Part shown: in pieces, positions 45,160-54,353 of the stretch
Position numbering within the stretch: position 1 is the first letter of the stretch
Layout of the letters: every line of letters begins with the position of its first letter
NCBI RefSeq assembly: GCF_013294005.1
Contig: NZ_JABSNK010000003.1
Location: 124,001 to 188,000, forward strand
Reading direction: 5' to 3'
Length of the DNA stretch: 64,000 nucleotides
From: Flavobacterium gelidicaeli
Lineage (GTDB): Bacteria; Bacteroidota; Bacteroidia; Flavobacteriales; Flavobacteriaceae
Notes under the pieces: model-generated
Database searches by the model: none
Told to the model about the DNA's origin: nothing
Seen by the model: the letters and a program-made list of their open reading frames with translations, nothing else
Made by a program: the position numbers and the translations under genes

Positions 45160-46134
45160 TTATTGTTTTTTGCCTTCGAATTTTTGAAATAATACTGCTA
45201 AAATGATAATACCCCCTTTTACCACTTGTTGTGGGTAGGATGGTACATTTAATAAGTTCAAGATGTTCCCTATTAATCCTAAAATAAGTACTCCCATTAA
45301 GGTGTTTATTGCAGTTCCTTTTCCGCCATTTAAACTTGCACCACCAATAACTACAGCAGCAATAGCATCTAACTCCCAAGAAACGCCCATATTAGGAGAA
45401 CCTAAATTTGTTCTTGAAGCGGTAATAATAGCCGCTACGGCTGCTAATGAACCTGAAATAGCGTATACTAAAAATTTATATTTGTTTACTTTAATTCCTG
45501 ATAGGCGAGAAGCTTCCTCATTACTTCCCATTGCGATTACCAACCTTCCAAATACATTGTATTTTAACATTACAGAAGTCATTGCAACAATAATGAAAAA
45601 TACAATAGCAATATTAGGTATACCAATAGTAGATTTATTAGCAAAGTCAGACATGAAGGCTCCACCAGCAGAATCGAATGTGATAGGAGAACCTTTAGAA
45701 TAAATAAAACCTAATCCTCTAGCGATAGTCATTAAGGCTAATGTGGCTATAAATGGAGCAATTTTTTGATAAGCGACTAGATATCCTGAGATACTCCCGA
45801 GTGCAAACCCTAATAGAATAGTCAATACAATTGCGACAGGCAAAAGCACTGAATTGATTAAAAGCGCAAAAGTGACCGCTAATAAAGCCACTAATGAACC
45901 AACTGAAAGATCAATTCCTCCGGTAAGGATTACGATTAGCATACCAATGCTAATAACCCCAATACCAGCTACTTGTTTTAGTAAATTAGAAAGATTTGTT
46001 TCTGTAAAAAACACATCAGATATTAATGCTGAAAAAATCATTAGCAATACAAAAATGACAATTGTATTGTGTTTTATTAAAAACTTTAGTATTCCACCAG
46101 GAGTGCTAAGTTGTTGTTTTATAGTTAAATTCAT
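45160..46134 (-). CDS. Sugar ABC transporter permease (RbsC-like, CUT2)
   Basis: The 324-residue protein has eight or more hydrophobic segments. ILTGGIDLSVGSLVALLAVT and the EAA-like loop GSNEEASRLSGIKVNKYKF are the marks of RbsC/AraH-type CUT2 permeases. AAVVIGGASLNGGKGTAIN is also conserved. It forms the inner-membrane channel with the ATPase encoded 21 bases upstream. Confidence 0.93.
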   Translation of the reverse strand: MNLTIKQQLSTPGGILKFLIKHNTIVIFVLLMIFSALISDVFFTETNLSNLLKQVAGIGVISIGMLIVILTGGIDLSVGSLVALLAVTFALLINSVLLPVAIVLTILLGFALGSISGYLVAYQKIAPFIATLALMTIARGLGFIYSKGSPITFDSAGGAFMSDFANKSTIGIPNIAIVFFIIVAMTSVMLKYNVFGRLVIAMGSNEEASRLSGIKVNKYKFLVYAISGSLAAVAAIITASRTNLGSPNMGVSWELDAIAAVVIGGASLNGGKGTAINTLMGVLILGLIGNILNLLNVPSYPQQVVKGGIIILAVLFQKFEGKKQ

Positions 46135-46155
46135 CTTTTTTATGTTTAATGTTAT

Positions 46156-47673
46156 TTAATATTTTAATTCTTCGCCAATAGAATATCTTAATATATTTTC
46201 TTCAGAGAATTTATCTTTAGGTAATTCGCCAAAAATGCTTCCTTTGTGCATTACTAGAATTCGGTCAGCAATTCCCATAATTTCAGGCATATCAGAAGAA
46301 ATTACAATTACCGCAACTCCTTTTTTTGCTACCTCGTTTATAAGGTTATAAATTTCTACTTTGGCACCAACATCAACTCCTCTTGTAGGTTCATCAATAA
46401 TTATTAATTTGCTATCAATACTCAACCATTTTGCAAGAGCGACTTTTTGTTGATTACCTCCAGATAAATTTTTAACATCAATCTCAGAACTTGGAGTTTT
46501 TATATTTAGTTTATCTATTAAGCCCAGAACATTATTAAACTCCTTTTCATTATTTATAAAACCTAGCTTACTAGAAATAGGTTTAAAACTAGTAATACTA
46601 ATATTTCGTCTTATAGAAAGTGGCAAAAACACGCCTTCTTCTTTCCTATCTTCGGATACAAATCCTATTTCGTGTTTTACAGCATCAACAGGTGTTTTTG
46701 TAGTAATTACTTTTCCGTTTAAAATAAGTGTACCTGATTTCTTTTTATCGGCACCAAAAATTAGTTTTGCCATTTCGGTTCTTCCACTGCCTCCTAAACC
46801 AGCTATACCAAGTACTTCTCCCGCTCGTACTGAAAAAGAGACGTCTTTTACGAAGTTATCACTTCCAGTAAGATTTTGAACTTCAAAAATGGGTTCATCA
46901 CTTATGACTACATTTCGAGTAGGGAATAAATCCTCTAATTCTCTACCAATCATCAATCTAATAACACCATCTTTATCAATATCCTTAGTAGCCATGCTAC
47001 CCGTATCAACACCGTCTTTAAGCACTGTAATGGTATCTGCAATTTTAAAAATTTCTTCTAAATGATGGGAAATATAAATAATAGACATGCCGTCATTTTT
47101 AAGTCGGATCAAATTATCAAATAATTTTTTAGCATCATTAGGATCAAAAACGGTGGTAGGTTCATCAAGAATCAACACTTTAGTATCTTCTGATAAAGCT
47201 TTTGCAATTTCGACTACTTGTTTTTGAACAATGCTTAAATCTCTAACTTTGGCTGAAGCATCAATTACAAAACCCAAAGAATCAATTAATTCTTGTGCAT
47301 CTTTAGTAATTTTTTTCCAGTTCATCCAAAATTTACTTGCACCTAACTTGTGTAAATAAATATTTTCGGCAACAGATAGATCGTTTACTAAAGACAATTC
47401 TTGGTAAACAACACTAATACCTAATAATTGACCATAGTGGGTATTTTTAGGATTTATCTCTTTTCCATTAAGCAATACTGTACCACTGTCTTTTTGATGT
47501 ACGCCGCTAAGAATTTTAACTAATGTTGATTTTCCTGCGCCATTTTCGCCTAATAAAGCATGGATTTCTCCATGCTTCACCTTTAAATCAACACCCTCAA
47601 GTACAGAAACAACACCAAAACTCTTGGTTATTCCGGTCATTTCAAGTCGGTATTCACTTTCTGAATTTCCCAT
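46156..47673 (-). CDS. Sugar ABC transporter ATP-binding protein (RbsA-like, CUT2)
   Basis: The 505-residue protein has two ABC modules. The first has Walker A GENGAGKST (42-50), a signature region LSIVQKQVVEIAKAL and Walker B VLILDEPT. The second has a degenerate Walker A, GLGGSGRTEMAK, the signature LSGGNQQKVALAKWL and IIIDEPTRGVDVGA. This is the RbsA/MglA arrangement, in which one chain powers monosaccharide or polyol uptake. Confidence 0.95.
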   Translation of the reverse strand: MGNSESEYRLEMTGITKSFGVVSVLEGVDLKVKHGEIHALLGENGAGKSTLVKILSGVHQKDSGTVLLNGKEINPKNTHYGQLLGISVVYQELSLVNDLSVAENIYLHKLGASKFWMNWKKITKDAQELIDSLGFVIDASAKVRDLSIVQKQVVEIAKALSEDTKVLILDEPTTVFDPNDAKKLFDNLIRLKNDGMSIIYISHHLEEIFKIADTITVLKDGVDTGSMATKDIDKDGVIRLMIGRELEDLFPTRNVVISDEPIFEVQNLTGSDNFVKDVSFSVRAGEVLGIAGLGGSGRTEMAKLIFGADKKKSGTLILNGKVITTKTPVDAVKHEIGFVSEDRKEEGVFLPLSIRRNISITSFKPISSKLGFINNEKEFNNVLGLIDKLNIKTPSSEIDVKNLSGGNQQKVALAKWLSIDSKLIIIDEPTRGVDVGAKVEIYNLINEVAKKGVAVIVISSDMPEIMGIADRILVMHKGSIFGELPKDKFSEENILRYSIGEELKY

Positions 47674-47692
47674 TTAATTTAGTTTTATAATA

Positions 47693-48742
47693 TTAAAACA
47701 ATGCTTTTGGATTGTAATACTGAGCTGCATTTTCTTTAGTAATCAATAATGGCGCTGTGTAAGAAGTTTTAGGAAAATCTCTTTTACCATTAATATATTG
47801 AATTGCTGCTTCTACAGCATTTTTTCCAATTTGAACGGGGCTATTCATAGCTGTACAACCGTAAAAATCAGTATCCATAATGTATTTGATAGCTTCTTTT
47901 TGACCATCTGCACCAGCTACAATTAAGATATCCTTAGTTTTACCTGCTTGAGCAATTGCTTTGATAGCACCCAATACACACACATCAGATTCTGTAATTA
48001 CTACATTAACATCCGGATGAGCAACCAATACATCTTCCATGGCTTTTAATCCACCTGCGTAAGTCCATTCTGTGTACATTTGAGTAACTACATTTAGATC
48101 AATATATCCTAAAGTTCGTAATTGCTCTTCAGTAATACCTTGTAAAAGTCCTTGTTTACGAGTTGCTCCAACAGGGTTTCCTGCATTTCCACTCAATAAA
48201 GCAATTTTCATTTTTTTAGAACCAAACTTTTTAGCAACCCATTCTCCAGCTAATTGTCCGTTAGCCAAGTTATTTGATTGAATAGTTGTCACAAAATCAG
48301 CCGATGGATCAATAGAGCTATCGATAATGAATACTGGAATATTAGCCGCTTTAGCTACTTTAGTTACAGCCACTAAAGCCATAGGATCTTTTGGGTTTAA
48401 CAATAAAGCATCAACACCTTTAGTGATCAAATCTTCAACAGCAGCAATTTGTTTGTTGATATCACCTTGACCATCAGCAGATAAAAACTCCATTCCGTTA
48501 ACTTCCGTATTTTCTTTAATACTTGTTAAAAGTGCTTGGTAGTAAGGAGCATCAAGTGAAGGTGTACAATACCCTATTTTTAATCCTTTTAAATCTTTAG
48601 CACTTTCAGTTTTAGTTATTCCTTCACTAGTTGTTTTGTCTGTAGCTTTTGCATCATTACTTTTGTCAATACAGCCAGTCATACTTACGGCTATTGCCAT
48701 TACTAAAAATGGTTTAACTGATTTCTTTAAAAAATTTCTCAT
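47693..48742 (-). CDS. Sugar ABC transporter substrate-binding lipoprotein (RbsB-like)
   Basis: The 349-residue protein starts with a lipoprotein signal ending in Cys24 (VSMTGC). The mature part is a peripl-BP type I fold: KIGYCTPSLDAPYYQALLTS, LLNPKDPMALVAV, VFIIDSSIDPSADFV and VAGADGQKEAIKYI. It binds a sugar or polyol in the periplasm and delivers it to the permease. The ligand is not readable from sequence; the operon points to a polyol such as mannitol, arabitol or sorbitol. Confidence 0.93.
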   Translation of the reverse strand: MRNFLKKSVKPFLVMAIAVSMTGCIDKSNDAKATDKTTSEGITKTESAKDLKGLKIGYCTPSLDAPYYQALLTSIKENTEVNGMEFLSADGQGDINKQIAAVEDLITKGVDALLLNPKDPMALVAVTKVAKAANIPVFIIDSSIDPSADFVTTIQSNNLANGQLAGEWVAKKFGSKKMKIALLSGNAGNPVGATRKQGLLQGITEEQLRTLGYIDLNVVTQMYTEWTYAGGLKAMEDVLVAHPDVNVVITESDVCVLGAIKAIAQAGKTKDILIVAGADGQKEAIKYIMDTDFYGCTAMNSPVQIGKNAVEAAIQYINGKRDFPKTSYTAPLLITKENAAQYYNPKALF

Positions 48743-48788
48743 GGTTATTTGTTTTTTAATCGTTAATAAATTTAAAATATAAATGCTA

Positions 48789-49688
48789 TTAAAATATTCT
48801 TAAGTCAACTTGTAAAACTGCTTTTTGTTTTTCAGGATTCCACATTGCAGTAACTTCAACAGGCAATTCAAAATTTGCTGCCTTTATTTTTCGGCCATAA
48901 ACAGCACCTACGTTAATGATATTCCCTTTACCTTCAGTATAAAATGTTTTGTCAGTGATAAAAGACCAAGCACCACCAGCAAATAAGCTTAAACTATTGT
49001 TATCTTGTTCCCATACTTTACTTTTTACCTCAAAATAATGGGTATAGGAATCTTTTAACGATCCATCAGTTTGCACTTCGTAATCTCCTGATCTACCAGC
49101 TAATATTGTTGCTAAATACAATGAAGTTTTTTTAGTTACTTGATATCCAAAGTTTAAATCTACAAAATTATATCCTTGTTTTTTATCGTAACTCCAGTAA
49201 TGCAATTTATCACCTCTTTCCTCAACACCAGTATAATTGTTGTGAGAGACTGCTTCAACAAAGAATTTGTCTGTAATATGATAGGATGTATAGATTGATA
49301 ATTCTTTATAACTCGCATTTACTTGTTCACCATTATAATTTGTTGTTGTAGTTGCCGAAAAACCAGCGCCACCCCAAAGTCCAAAAGTGAATTTCTTATT
49401 TCTAGAATTGTATTCTAAATTAGTGGCTAGCATAGGTGCGGGCGTAACTACAAATCCATGCCATGTATGCATGTTCTTTAAATGCAAACCTATATTGAAT
49501 GCTTTGTAATCATCCTCAACAATAGTTGCTTGTTGTGTGTCCTCTTTTTTTTCTTGTGCTTGTATTGCACTATGCGACAGTAGAAAACCAACAGTTAATA
49601 GTTTGAAAATTAATTTGCCATTAGGTTTAAAATGGCTCGCTACATATGTAGCGCTTTTTGATTTCAGGATTAATAATTTCATGATCAA
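48789..49688 (-). CDS. Outer-membrane beta-barrel protein, possible polyol porin
   Basis: The 299-residue protein has an unusually long N-region before the signal core (LIFKLLTVGFLLSHSAIQAQ, about 27-46). The mature part alternates polar and aromatic residues (NIGLHLKNMHTWHGF, KKTSLYLATILAGR, NNSLSLFAGGAWSF) and ends LQVDLRIF with a terminal Phe, as in outer-membrane barrels. It is the first gene of the CUT2 operon, just downstream of the inverted-repeat operator. It could be the outer-membrane entry route, taking the place of SusC/SusD. That role is inferred. Confidence 0.75.
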   Translation of the reverse strand: MIMKLLILKSKSATYVASHFKPNGKLIFKLLTVGFLLSHSAIQAQEKKEDTQQATIVEDDYKAFNIGLHLKNMHTWHGFVVTPAPMLATNLEYNSRNKKFTFGLWGGAGFSATTTTNYNGEQVNASYKELSIYTSYHITDKFFVEAVSHNNYTGVEERGDKLHYWSYDKKQGYNFVDLNFGYQVTKKTSLYLATILAGRSGDYEVQTDGSLKDSYTHYFEVKSKVWEQDNNSLSLFAGGAWSFITDKTFYTEGKGNIINVGAVYGRKIKAANFELPVEVTAMWNPEKQKAVLQVDLRIF

Positions 49689-49707
49689 TATTTTTTGGTT
49701 CGGTTTA

Positions 49708-49740
49708 TTTTATAAAACGTATTATTTACGTTTTATAAAA
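49708..49740 (-). promoter_or_regulatory. Candidate operator: perfect 14-bp inverted repeat
   Basis: TTTTATAAAACGTA (49708-49721) and TACGTTTTATAAAA (49727-49740) are perfect inverted copies with a five-base spacer TTATT. It lies between the -7 box (49742-49749) and the start codon, over the predicted transcription start, where a bound repressor would block RNA polymerase. A similar half site TACGTTTATTT occurs near 49866. Confidence 0.72.
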
Positions 49741-49741
49741 A

Positions 49742-49749
49742 CAAATGTA
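49742..49749 (-). promoter_or_regulatory. Promoter -7 box of the polyol operon
   Basis: The minus strand reads TACATTTG, a match to TAnnTTTG, adjacent to the inverted repeat and 53 bases before the start codon. The -33 element is weak (a TTG about 25 bases away). Confidence 0.55.
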
Positions 49750-50386
49750 TATTATTTTTTAATATAATAAATACCAAAAGGGAATAAAAAAAATGATTAT
49801 TTTATTTTAAAGCCTTATTTGTTAAATTATTAATACTAAATCATGTATATTTTTACATATTTATATTACGTTTATTTAACGCTTTATTGAATTATATTAA
49901 AAATAATTACTAGAATGTTGCTTTAAATTACAAATAGTTCAAAACGACACTATTTACTCAGATAAGACAAAAAACAACAACTACATCGTTTTTTTAGTAA
50001 GTTAAAATTGATAAAATTTACTTTTGAATTGCAATTTTCGTTTAGAAACCTTTTAAAAATTGCAAATTTTCGCTTGAGGTTCTTTGTTAGGTTAATTAGT
50101 AACAGTTTTAGTTTTTTTAATATTAGCGCATTGTTCATCATAAAATAATGATTTTCAATATCTAATGAATTTTCACTGCCTATTATGGCTAATCAAGTAA
50201 CAATAATAAGAAGATTATGGTTTGATTTAAAGCGGTAAATGCTTTTGTAATTTAGCAACGTTGGATTTTAATCAGAATATTCAGTTATAAATTATATATT
50301 TGAAATGTGCTTGAGTATACAGGGATTATTGTTTAAGCAATAGATCACTTTATAACTCTTAGTCTTATACGTTTGATACTTATATA
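49750..50386. other. AT-rich non-coding region
   Basis: No convincing gene. It has a near-direct repeat TTGCAATTTTCG / TTGCAAATTTTCG (about 50029 and 50060) and a TATATTTG box at 50295-50302 that may serve the next gene. Confidence 0.5.
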
Positions 50387-50836
50387 ATGATTAGAAAATA
50401 TTCCAAAAAAGACAAATTAGAAGTAATTAAATTGTTACAGCAAAATACTCCTGATTACTTTGATCCAGCAGAGGTAAGTGACTTAGAAAATTATTTAGAA
50501 AAGGAAGTAGAAGATTATTTTGTTTATGAAGAAAACGAAAAAATAATAGGAGCGGGCGGAATCAACTATTTTCCACAAGATAGAATTGCCCGAATTTCGT
50601 GGGACTTAATAGCTCCAGAAGCACAAGGAATGGGAATAGGAAAAAAACTAACGCATTTCCGATTCAGCCATTTGAATAATAACCCAAATGTGGAATTGAT
50701 TGTAGTAAGAACCACACAGCTTGTTTATGGATTTTATGAAAAAATGGGATTTAATTTAATAAAAGTCGAAAAAGATTTTTGGGCAAAAGGTTTTGATCTT
50801 TACCTAATGCAAATGAAGAATAGAATGCACTCATAA
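50387..50836 (+). CDS. GNAT N-acetyltransferase
   Basis: The 149-residue acetyltransferase begins MIRKYSKKDKLEVIKLLQ. It has the GAGGINYFP strand region and the acetyl-CoA loop PEAQGMGIGKKLTHFR, with the C-terminal element VYGFYEKMGFNLIKV. The substrate is unknown. It starts a plus-strand group with the CPBP protease (45 bases) and two exported unknowns. Confidence 0.9.
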   Translation: MIRKYSKKDKLEVIKLLQQNTPDYFDPAEVSDLENYLEKEVEDYFVYEENEKIIGAGGINYFPQDRIARISWDLIAPEAQGMGIGKKLTHFRFSHLNNNPNVELIVVRTTQLVYGFYEKMGFNLIKVEKDFWAKGFDLYLMQMKNRMHS

Positions 50837-50881
50837 ACAAACTACAAACAAATAAAATCAACCAAAAACCGAATATAACAA

Positions 50882-51736
50882 ATGCAAAACAAACATACTG
50901 GATGGCAAAGAATGTTACTAATAATTATTCCCTACTTTATGATAGTAGGAATTTTTCAATATATTGGGGCCATAATTGCTGGATTTAATATTGATGAATT
51001 CAATTATGATAAAACATCTTTTCAAAAAGTAATTGTGTCGCTCTTTAGTTGTATGGGAACTCTATTAGTTATTGCGCTTTTTATGCAATATCTTGATAAA
51101 GATAAGTTCATAAAGTTAGGTTTTCAAATAAAAAACAAGCTTAAGGACATCAAATTAGGGCTTTTAGTTGGCTTTGCCATAATGTCTTTTGGGTTTTTAA
51201 TATTAAAGTTTAGCGGCCAAATTACTTTTATTAGAGTCAATTTCGATCTAAAAGAAATCCTATTTTCTATTTTACTATTCACATTTGTAGCAATAACCGA
51301 AGAAACATTATTAAGAGGTTACATCTTAAAGAACCTAATGACCTCCTTCAATAAATACCTCGCATTATTAGTTTCGTCAGTTGTATTCTCTTTAATGCAT
51401 GCCTTTAATCCTAACATTGATTTATTTGCATTAGTAAATATTTTCTTGGCAGGAATACTCCTTGGATTGTCTTATATTCATACTAAAAATTTATGGTTTC
51501 CTATTTCGTTACACCTGAGTTGGAATCTATTTCAAAGCTGGTATGGTTTTAAAGTAAGCGGTTTAACCATGTATTCATTAGTCGAATTTTCCCTAAATGA
51601 TAAAAACAGAATCAACGGCGGCGATTTTGGGTTTGAAGGTTCTATTTTAGCAGTTGTTTTCCAATTTATAGCAATAATAGGAATTGAAATATATTTTAGA
51701 AAAAGAAATGTACCAAAAACAGTAGCTATAGTTTAA
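50882..51736 (+). CDS. CPBP-family intramembrane glutamic endopeptidase
   Basis: The 284-residue protein has about eight hydrophobic segments and the CPBP (Abi) motif set: EETLLRGY near 140-147, FSLMHAFNP near 177, and SLHLSWNLFQSW near 213. Members cleave within the membrane (the Rce1-like clan) and in bacteria may act on prenylated peptides or be involved in bacteriocin immunity. No bacteriocin gene is seen nearby. It is followed after ten bases by an exported protein gene. Confidence 0.9.
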   Translation: MQNKHTGWQRMLLIIIPYFMIVGIFQYIGAIIAGFNIDEFNYDKTSFQKVIVSLFSCMGTLLVIALFMQYLDKDKFIKLGFQIKNKLKDIKLGLLVGFAIMSFGFLILKFSGQITFIRVNFDLKEILFSILLFTFVAITEETLLRGYILKNLMTSFNKYLALLVSSVVFSLMHAFNPNIDLFALVNIFLAGILLGLSYIHTKNLWFPISLHLSWNLFQSWYGFKVSGLTMYSLVEFSLNDKNRINGGDFGFEGSILAVVFQFIAIIGIEIYFRKRNVPKTVAIV

Positions 51737-51746
51737 AGAACAATTC

Positions 51747-52349
51747 ATGAAAATAGTAATCTTCAGTTTTATTTTACTTTTTAGCGCATCCCATTCTTAT
51801 TTTTCCCAAGAAAAAGTGGCAGCTGGAACAGAACAGCATAGTATTTCAAAAGTAAAATACAAAAAACATATCCTAGAGATCGATACACTGTGGGTTTCAC
51901 AAAATGATACTACAGTTTTTAAACAAGAAGTAATCTTCATTCACCGTCCTTGTTCTAAACCTCAACTAGTAAAACAATATCAGTTGCTTAATCCCATTGA
52001 AGGCGCATATTATTTTATTTACAATGATGAAAAACAGCTAATAAAAGCTGGAAAATATACTATAGAACAGCGTTACGAAGGGCAACAAAATAAACAAGGT
52101 AATTTTTACGATTCAAAAAATTACAACTATAAAAACAACGGAAAGTTAGCATTCATACATTATCAAGAAGAGGGGAGGAATTTAAAAACAGAATACTTTG
52201 ACAGTAAAAAACGATTAAAAAGTATAAGATACCTTAATAAAAAATCTGGAGAAATTTCAAAAATCGAAAACTACAAAAAAGGATTACTCCAAGAAACACG
52301 AACCTACACTGGCTTTAATCAATACACTACAGTCAAAGAAAAGGATTGA
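51747..52349 (+). CDS. Exported protein with MORN-like repeats
   Basis: The 200-residue protein has a signal peptide (about 1-21, ending SYFS). The C-terminal half contains short Tyr/Gly/Lys-rich strands such as KTEYFDSKKRLKSIRYLNKKSG and GEISKIENYKKGLLQETRTY, weakly similar to MORN or toxin-antitoxin wapI-type repeats. Function unknown. It follows the CPBP gene closely and may be co-transcribed. Confidence 0.6.
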   Translation: MKIVIFSFILLFSASHSYFSQEKVAAGTEQHSISKVKYKKHILEIDTLWVSQNDTTVFKQEVIFIHRPCSKPQLVKQYQLLNPIEGAYYFIYNDEKQLIKAGKYTIEQRYEGQQNKQGNFYDSKNYNYKNNGKLAFIHYQEEGRNLKTEYFDSKKRLKSIRYLNKKSGEISKIENYKKGLLQETRTYTGFNQYTTVKEKD

Positions 52350-52413
52350 TTGATGTGTGGTATAATCAGTGTTATAATTTAGATACCTTAAAATCGCCTT
52401 TATAAAATATACT

Positions 52414-52995
52414 ATGACAATTTTTTTGAGAAATTATTCTATTTTTTTAATCTTCCTAAGCTTCTTTGGATGTTCAACTTCAAAGCAACTGACTAATTAT
52501 TATACTGAAGATAAAGCCGTTAATTTATTTGCCTTTGTCGGAAAAAAAATCGCTGTCAAAGCATTTGATCCAAATGCAGCACAAATAGTAGAAAAAAATT
52601 ACGATTCAATAACTGGAGAAACATTAATCAAAAAGTCTTACATTATGGATCATGCATACCGATGTAAATATGTAATAATTAAAAATGTCTTCAATAACCC
52701 TAAATTAGATACTATTGATTTTGTAGCGTATGATCATTATGGAAGCCCTAGTTTTGCAGAATTTGAAACGGTCTTACTTTATGTTTCCAAAAGTGCAAAA
52801 GGAAACGATTATTTTCAGCAAAAGTATCAGTTTGATTACTTAGAAAAAAATAGTGACGGTATATTTTATGGATATTCCAATACTAGAAAAGTTAGTAAAA
52901 AGCGAATCTTATTTAAAAAAAATAGGATGGCAAGTATCGAAGAGCTTTTTAAGAATAAAAAAGAAGAAGTTTTTCAATCACTGTTTGTGAACTAA
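52414..52995 (+). CDS. Lipoprotein of unknown function
   Basis: The 193-residue protein has a lipoprotein signal (IFLIFLSFFGCSTSKQ, Cys about 20). The mature part is beta-prone, with NLFAFVGKKIAVKAFDPNAAQ near the start. No family is recognised. It is the last gene before a bidirectional terminator. Confidence 0.7.
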   Translation: MTIFLRNYSIFLIFLSFFGCSTSKQLTNYYTEDKAVNLFAFVGKKIAVKAFDPNAAQIVEKNYDSITGETLIKKSYIMDHAYRCKYVIIKNVFNNPKLDTIDFVAYDHYGSPSFAEFETVLLYVSKSAKGNDYFQQKYQFDYLEKNSDGIFYGYSNTRKVSKKRILFKKNRMASIEELFKNKKEEVFQSLFVN

Positions 52996-53117
52996 TTCAA
53001 TCGTTGAGAATATTTAAACTTGGAATCGTAAATTAACAGAATCCCTAAAATGAAATAATGAGTAAACTGTATTTAGATAAAAAAAAGGATTAGTAGGATT
53101 AATTAAAGCTATACCAT

Positions 53118-53159
53118 AAAAAAAGCCTGACAAAAATAGTATCTGTCAGGCTTTTTTTT
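53118..53159. terminator. Bidirectional terminator
   Basis: AAAAAAAGCCTGACA (53118-53132) pairs with TGTCAGGCTTTTTTT (from 53144). It lies between the convergent lipoprotein and FKBP genes. Confidence 0.9.
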
Positions 53160-53173
53160 AATAATGCTGTAAA

Positions 53174-53605
53174 TTACGCAGTAATTTCAACAACTTCAAG
53201 ATCAAAAATAAGATCCTTACCAGCTAATGGGTGATTTCCATCAAGAACCACAGATTCAGGCTTAACCTCAACCACTAATAAGTTCATTTCTTGTCCTTCT
53301 GGAGTTTTAGAAACTAATCCCATTCCAACTTCTGGAGTCATTTCTTGAGGCAATTCGCTTCTTGGTACTTCGATAATCAAATCTTCACGAGGATCTCCGT
53401 AAGCATCATCTTTTGCAATGTTTATCGTTTTTTTCTCATTTAATTTCATATCAATTAGGCCCTTTTCAAAACCAGGAATCAAACGTCCTTCTCCTAATGT
53501 AAAAGCTAATGGCTCTTTACCTTCAGATGTATCAAATACTTGTCCGTCTGCCAATTTTCCTGTGTAATGTACTTTAACCGTGTTGTTCTCTTTAACTTGA
53601 GTCAT
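53174..53605 (-). CDS. FKBP-type peptidyl-prolyl isomerase (SlyD-like)
   Basis: The 143-residue protein has the FKBP core VKVHYTGKLADGQVFDTSEG and LGEGRLIPGFEKGLIDMKLNE, then an insert-in-flap region, and ends LAGKDLIFDLEVVEI. This SlyD layout isomerises prolyl bonds and acts as a chaperone in the cytoplasm. The His-rich metal-binding tail of E. coli SlyD is missing, so a metal role is unlikely. Confidence 0.94.
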   Translation of the reverse strand: MTQVKENNTVKVHYTGKLADGQVFDTSEGKEPLAFTLGEGRLIPGFEKGLIDMKLNEKKTINIAKDDAYGDPREDLIIEVPRSELPQEMTPEVGMGLVSKTPEGQEMNLLVVEVKPESVVLDGNHPLAGKDLIFDLEVVEITA

Positions 53606-54280
53606 AACTTTTTTTAATTTTAAAATCTTTAATTTTTGTAAAAAGATTATTATTTAAACTTAATTATCTTGTTTAGCACTAAAACTAAGCCAAAAACCCC
53701 TTTTTTAAAAGAAATATTCAAAAAACAGTCAAAACTTAATGATTCTTTTACATTTTGGGGTTTTTTAGCTTTCTAAGCTAAAATTATTACAAATAGAAGA
53801 GTTGACTTTACATAATCGGAAATTATGTCAGTAAGAGTAATTTTAGATACTGTTTTAATTAAAAATATATTTTGGAAGAAATCAAATAAACTACTTAAGT
53901 ACTTGTGAAACCTATCTTTTCTAAAATCAATCAAAACTTATTTTCATAGCAATAGTAAATTTCGAATAATAGTAAACCTTTTAAAAATACATATATTTAC
54001 TTTCATCTTACACGTTTAGGGGTTTATTGTCATGATATTTTTGTGTCTAAATAAGTAAAACAACTTTTAAAAGTAAAAATAAACACACCAAACATAGTAA
54101 AAACGGCTATAATGACTTATTTAATTTTAGACATACAAAGAAAGATTTTTATTAACTAAAATTCTTTCAAATGATGAAATGATATTCATCTTAGAAATTG
54201 CAAATTGATCAACGTTTAACTAGTTCTTTTGGTTTTATATAGAGATTCACAACCTTTTAATTTAAGTTAAATAAATCCTA
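53606..54280. other. Long non-coding AT-rich region before the Old Yellow Enzyme gene
   Basis: No open frame, RNA or repeat with clear structure was recognised here. Regulatory elements appear only at its right end (54281-54325). Confidence 0.5.
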
Positions 54281-54296
54281 ATTGATCTAGGTCAAT
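54281..54296. promoter_or_regulatory. FNR/CRP-family-like palindrome
   Basis: ATTGATCTAGGTCAAT is a palindrome at 14 of 16 positions. TTGAT-CTAG-GTCAA matches 9 of 10 fixed bases of the FNR consensus TTGAT-N4-ATCAA. It is centred about 43 bases upstream of the predicted transcription start. Confidence 0.6.
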
Positions 54297-54317
54297 GATA
54301 TTGCTTATAGACTACAG

Positions 54318-54325
54318 TAAATTTG
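54318..54325 (+). promoter_or_regulatory. Promoter -7 box for the alkene reductase operon
   Basis: TAAATTTG fits TAnnTTTG and lies 28 bases before the ATG at 54354. No TTG occurs at the right distance; the FNR-like palindrome is upstream instead. Confidence 0.6.
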
Positions 54326-54353
54326 TAATAATTAACAATGAATCAAACTAGAC

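Noticed and set aside
48789..49688. SusC/SusD-type TonB-dependent transporter
   Set aside because: At 299 residues, without plug or carboxypeptidase-like domains, it is far too short; a small barrel fits.
49950..50141. 63-residue minus-strand protein
   Set aside because: Low-complexity Lys/Leu/Asn sequence in a non-coding AT-rich region without a supporting promoter.
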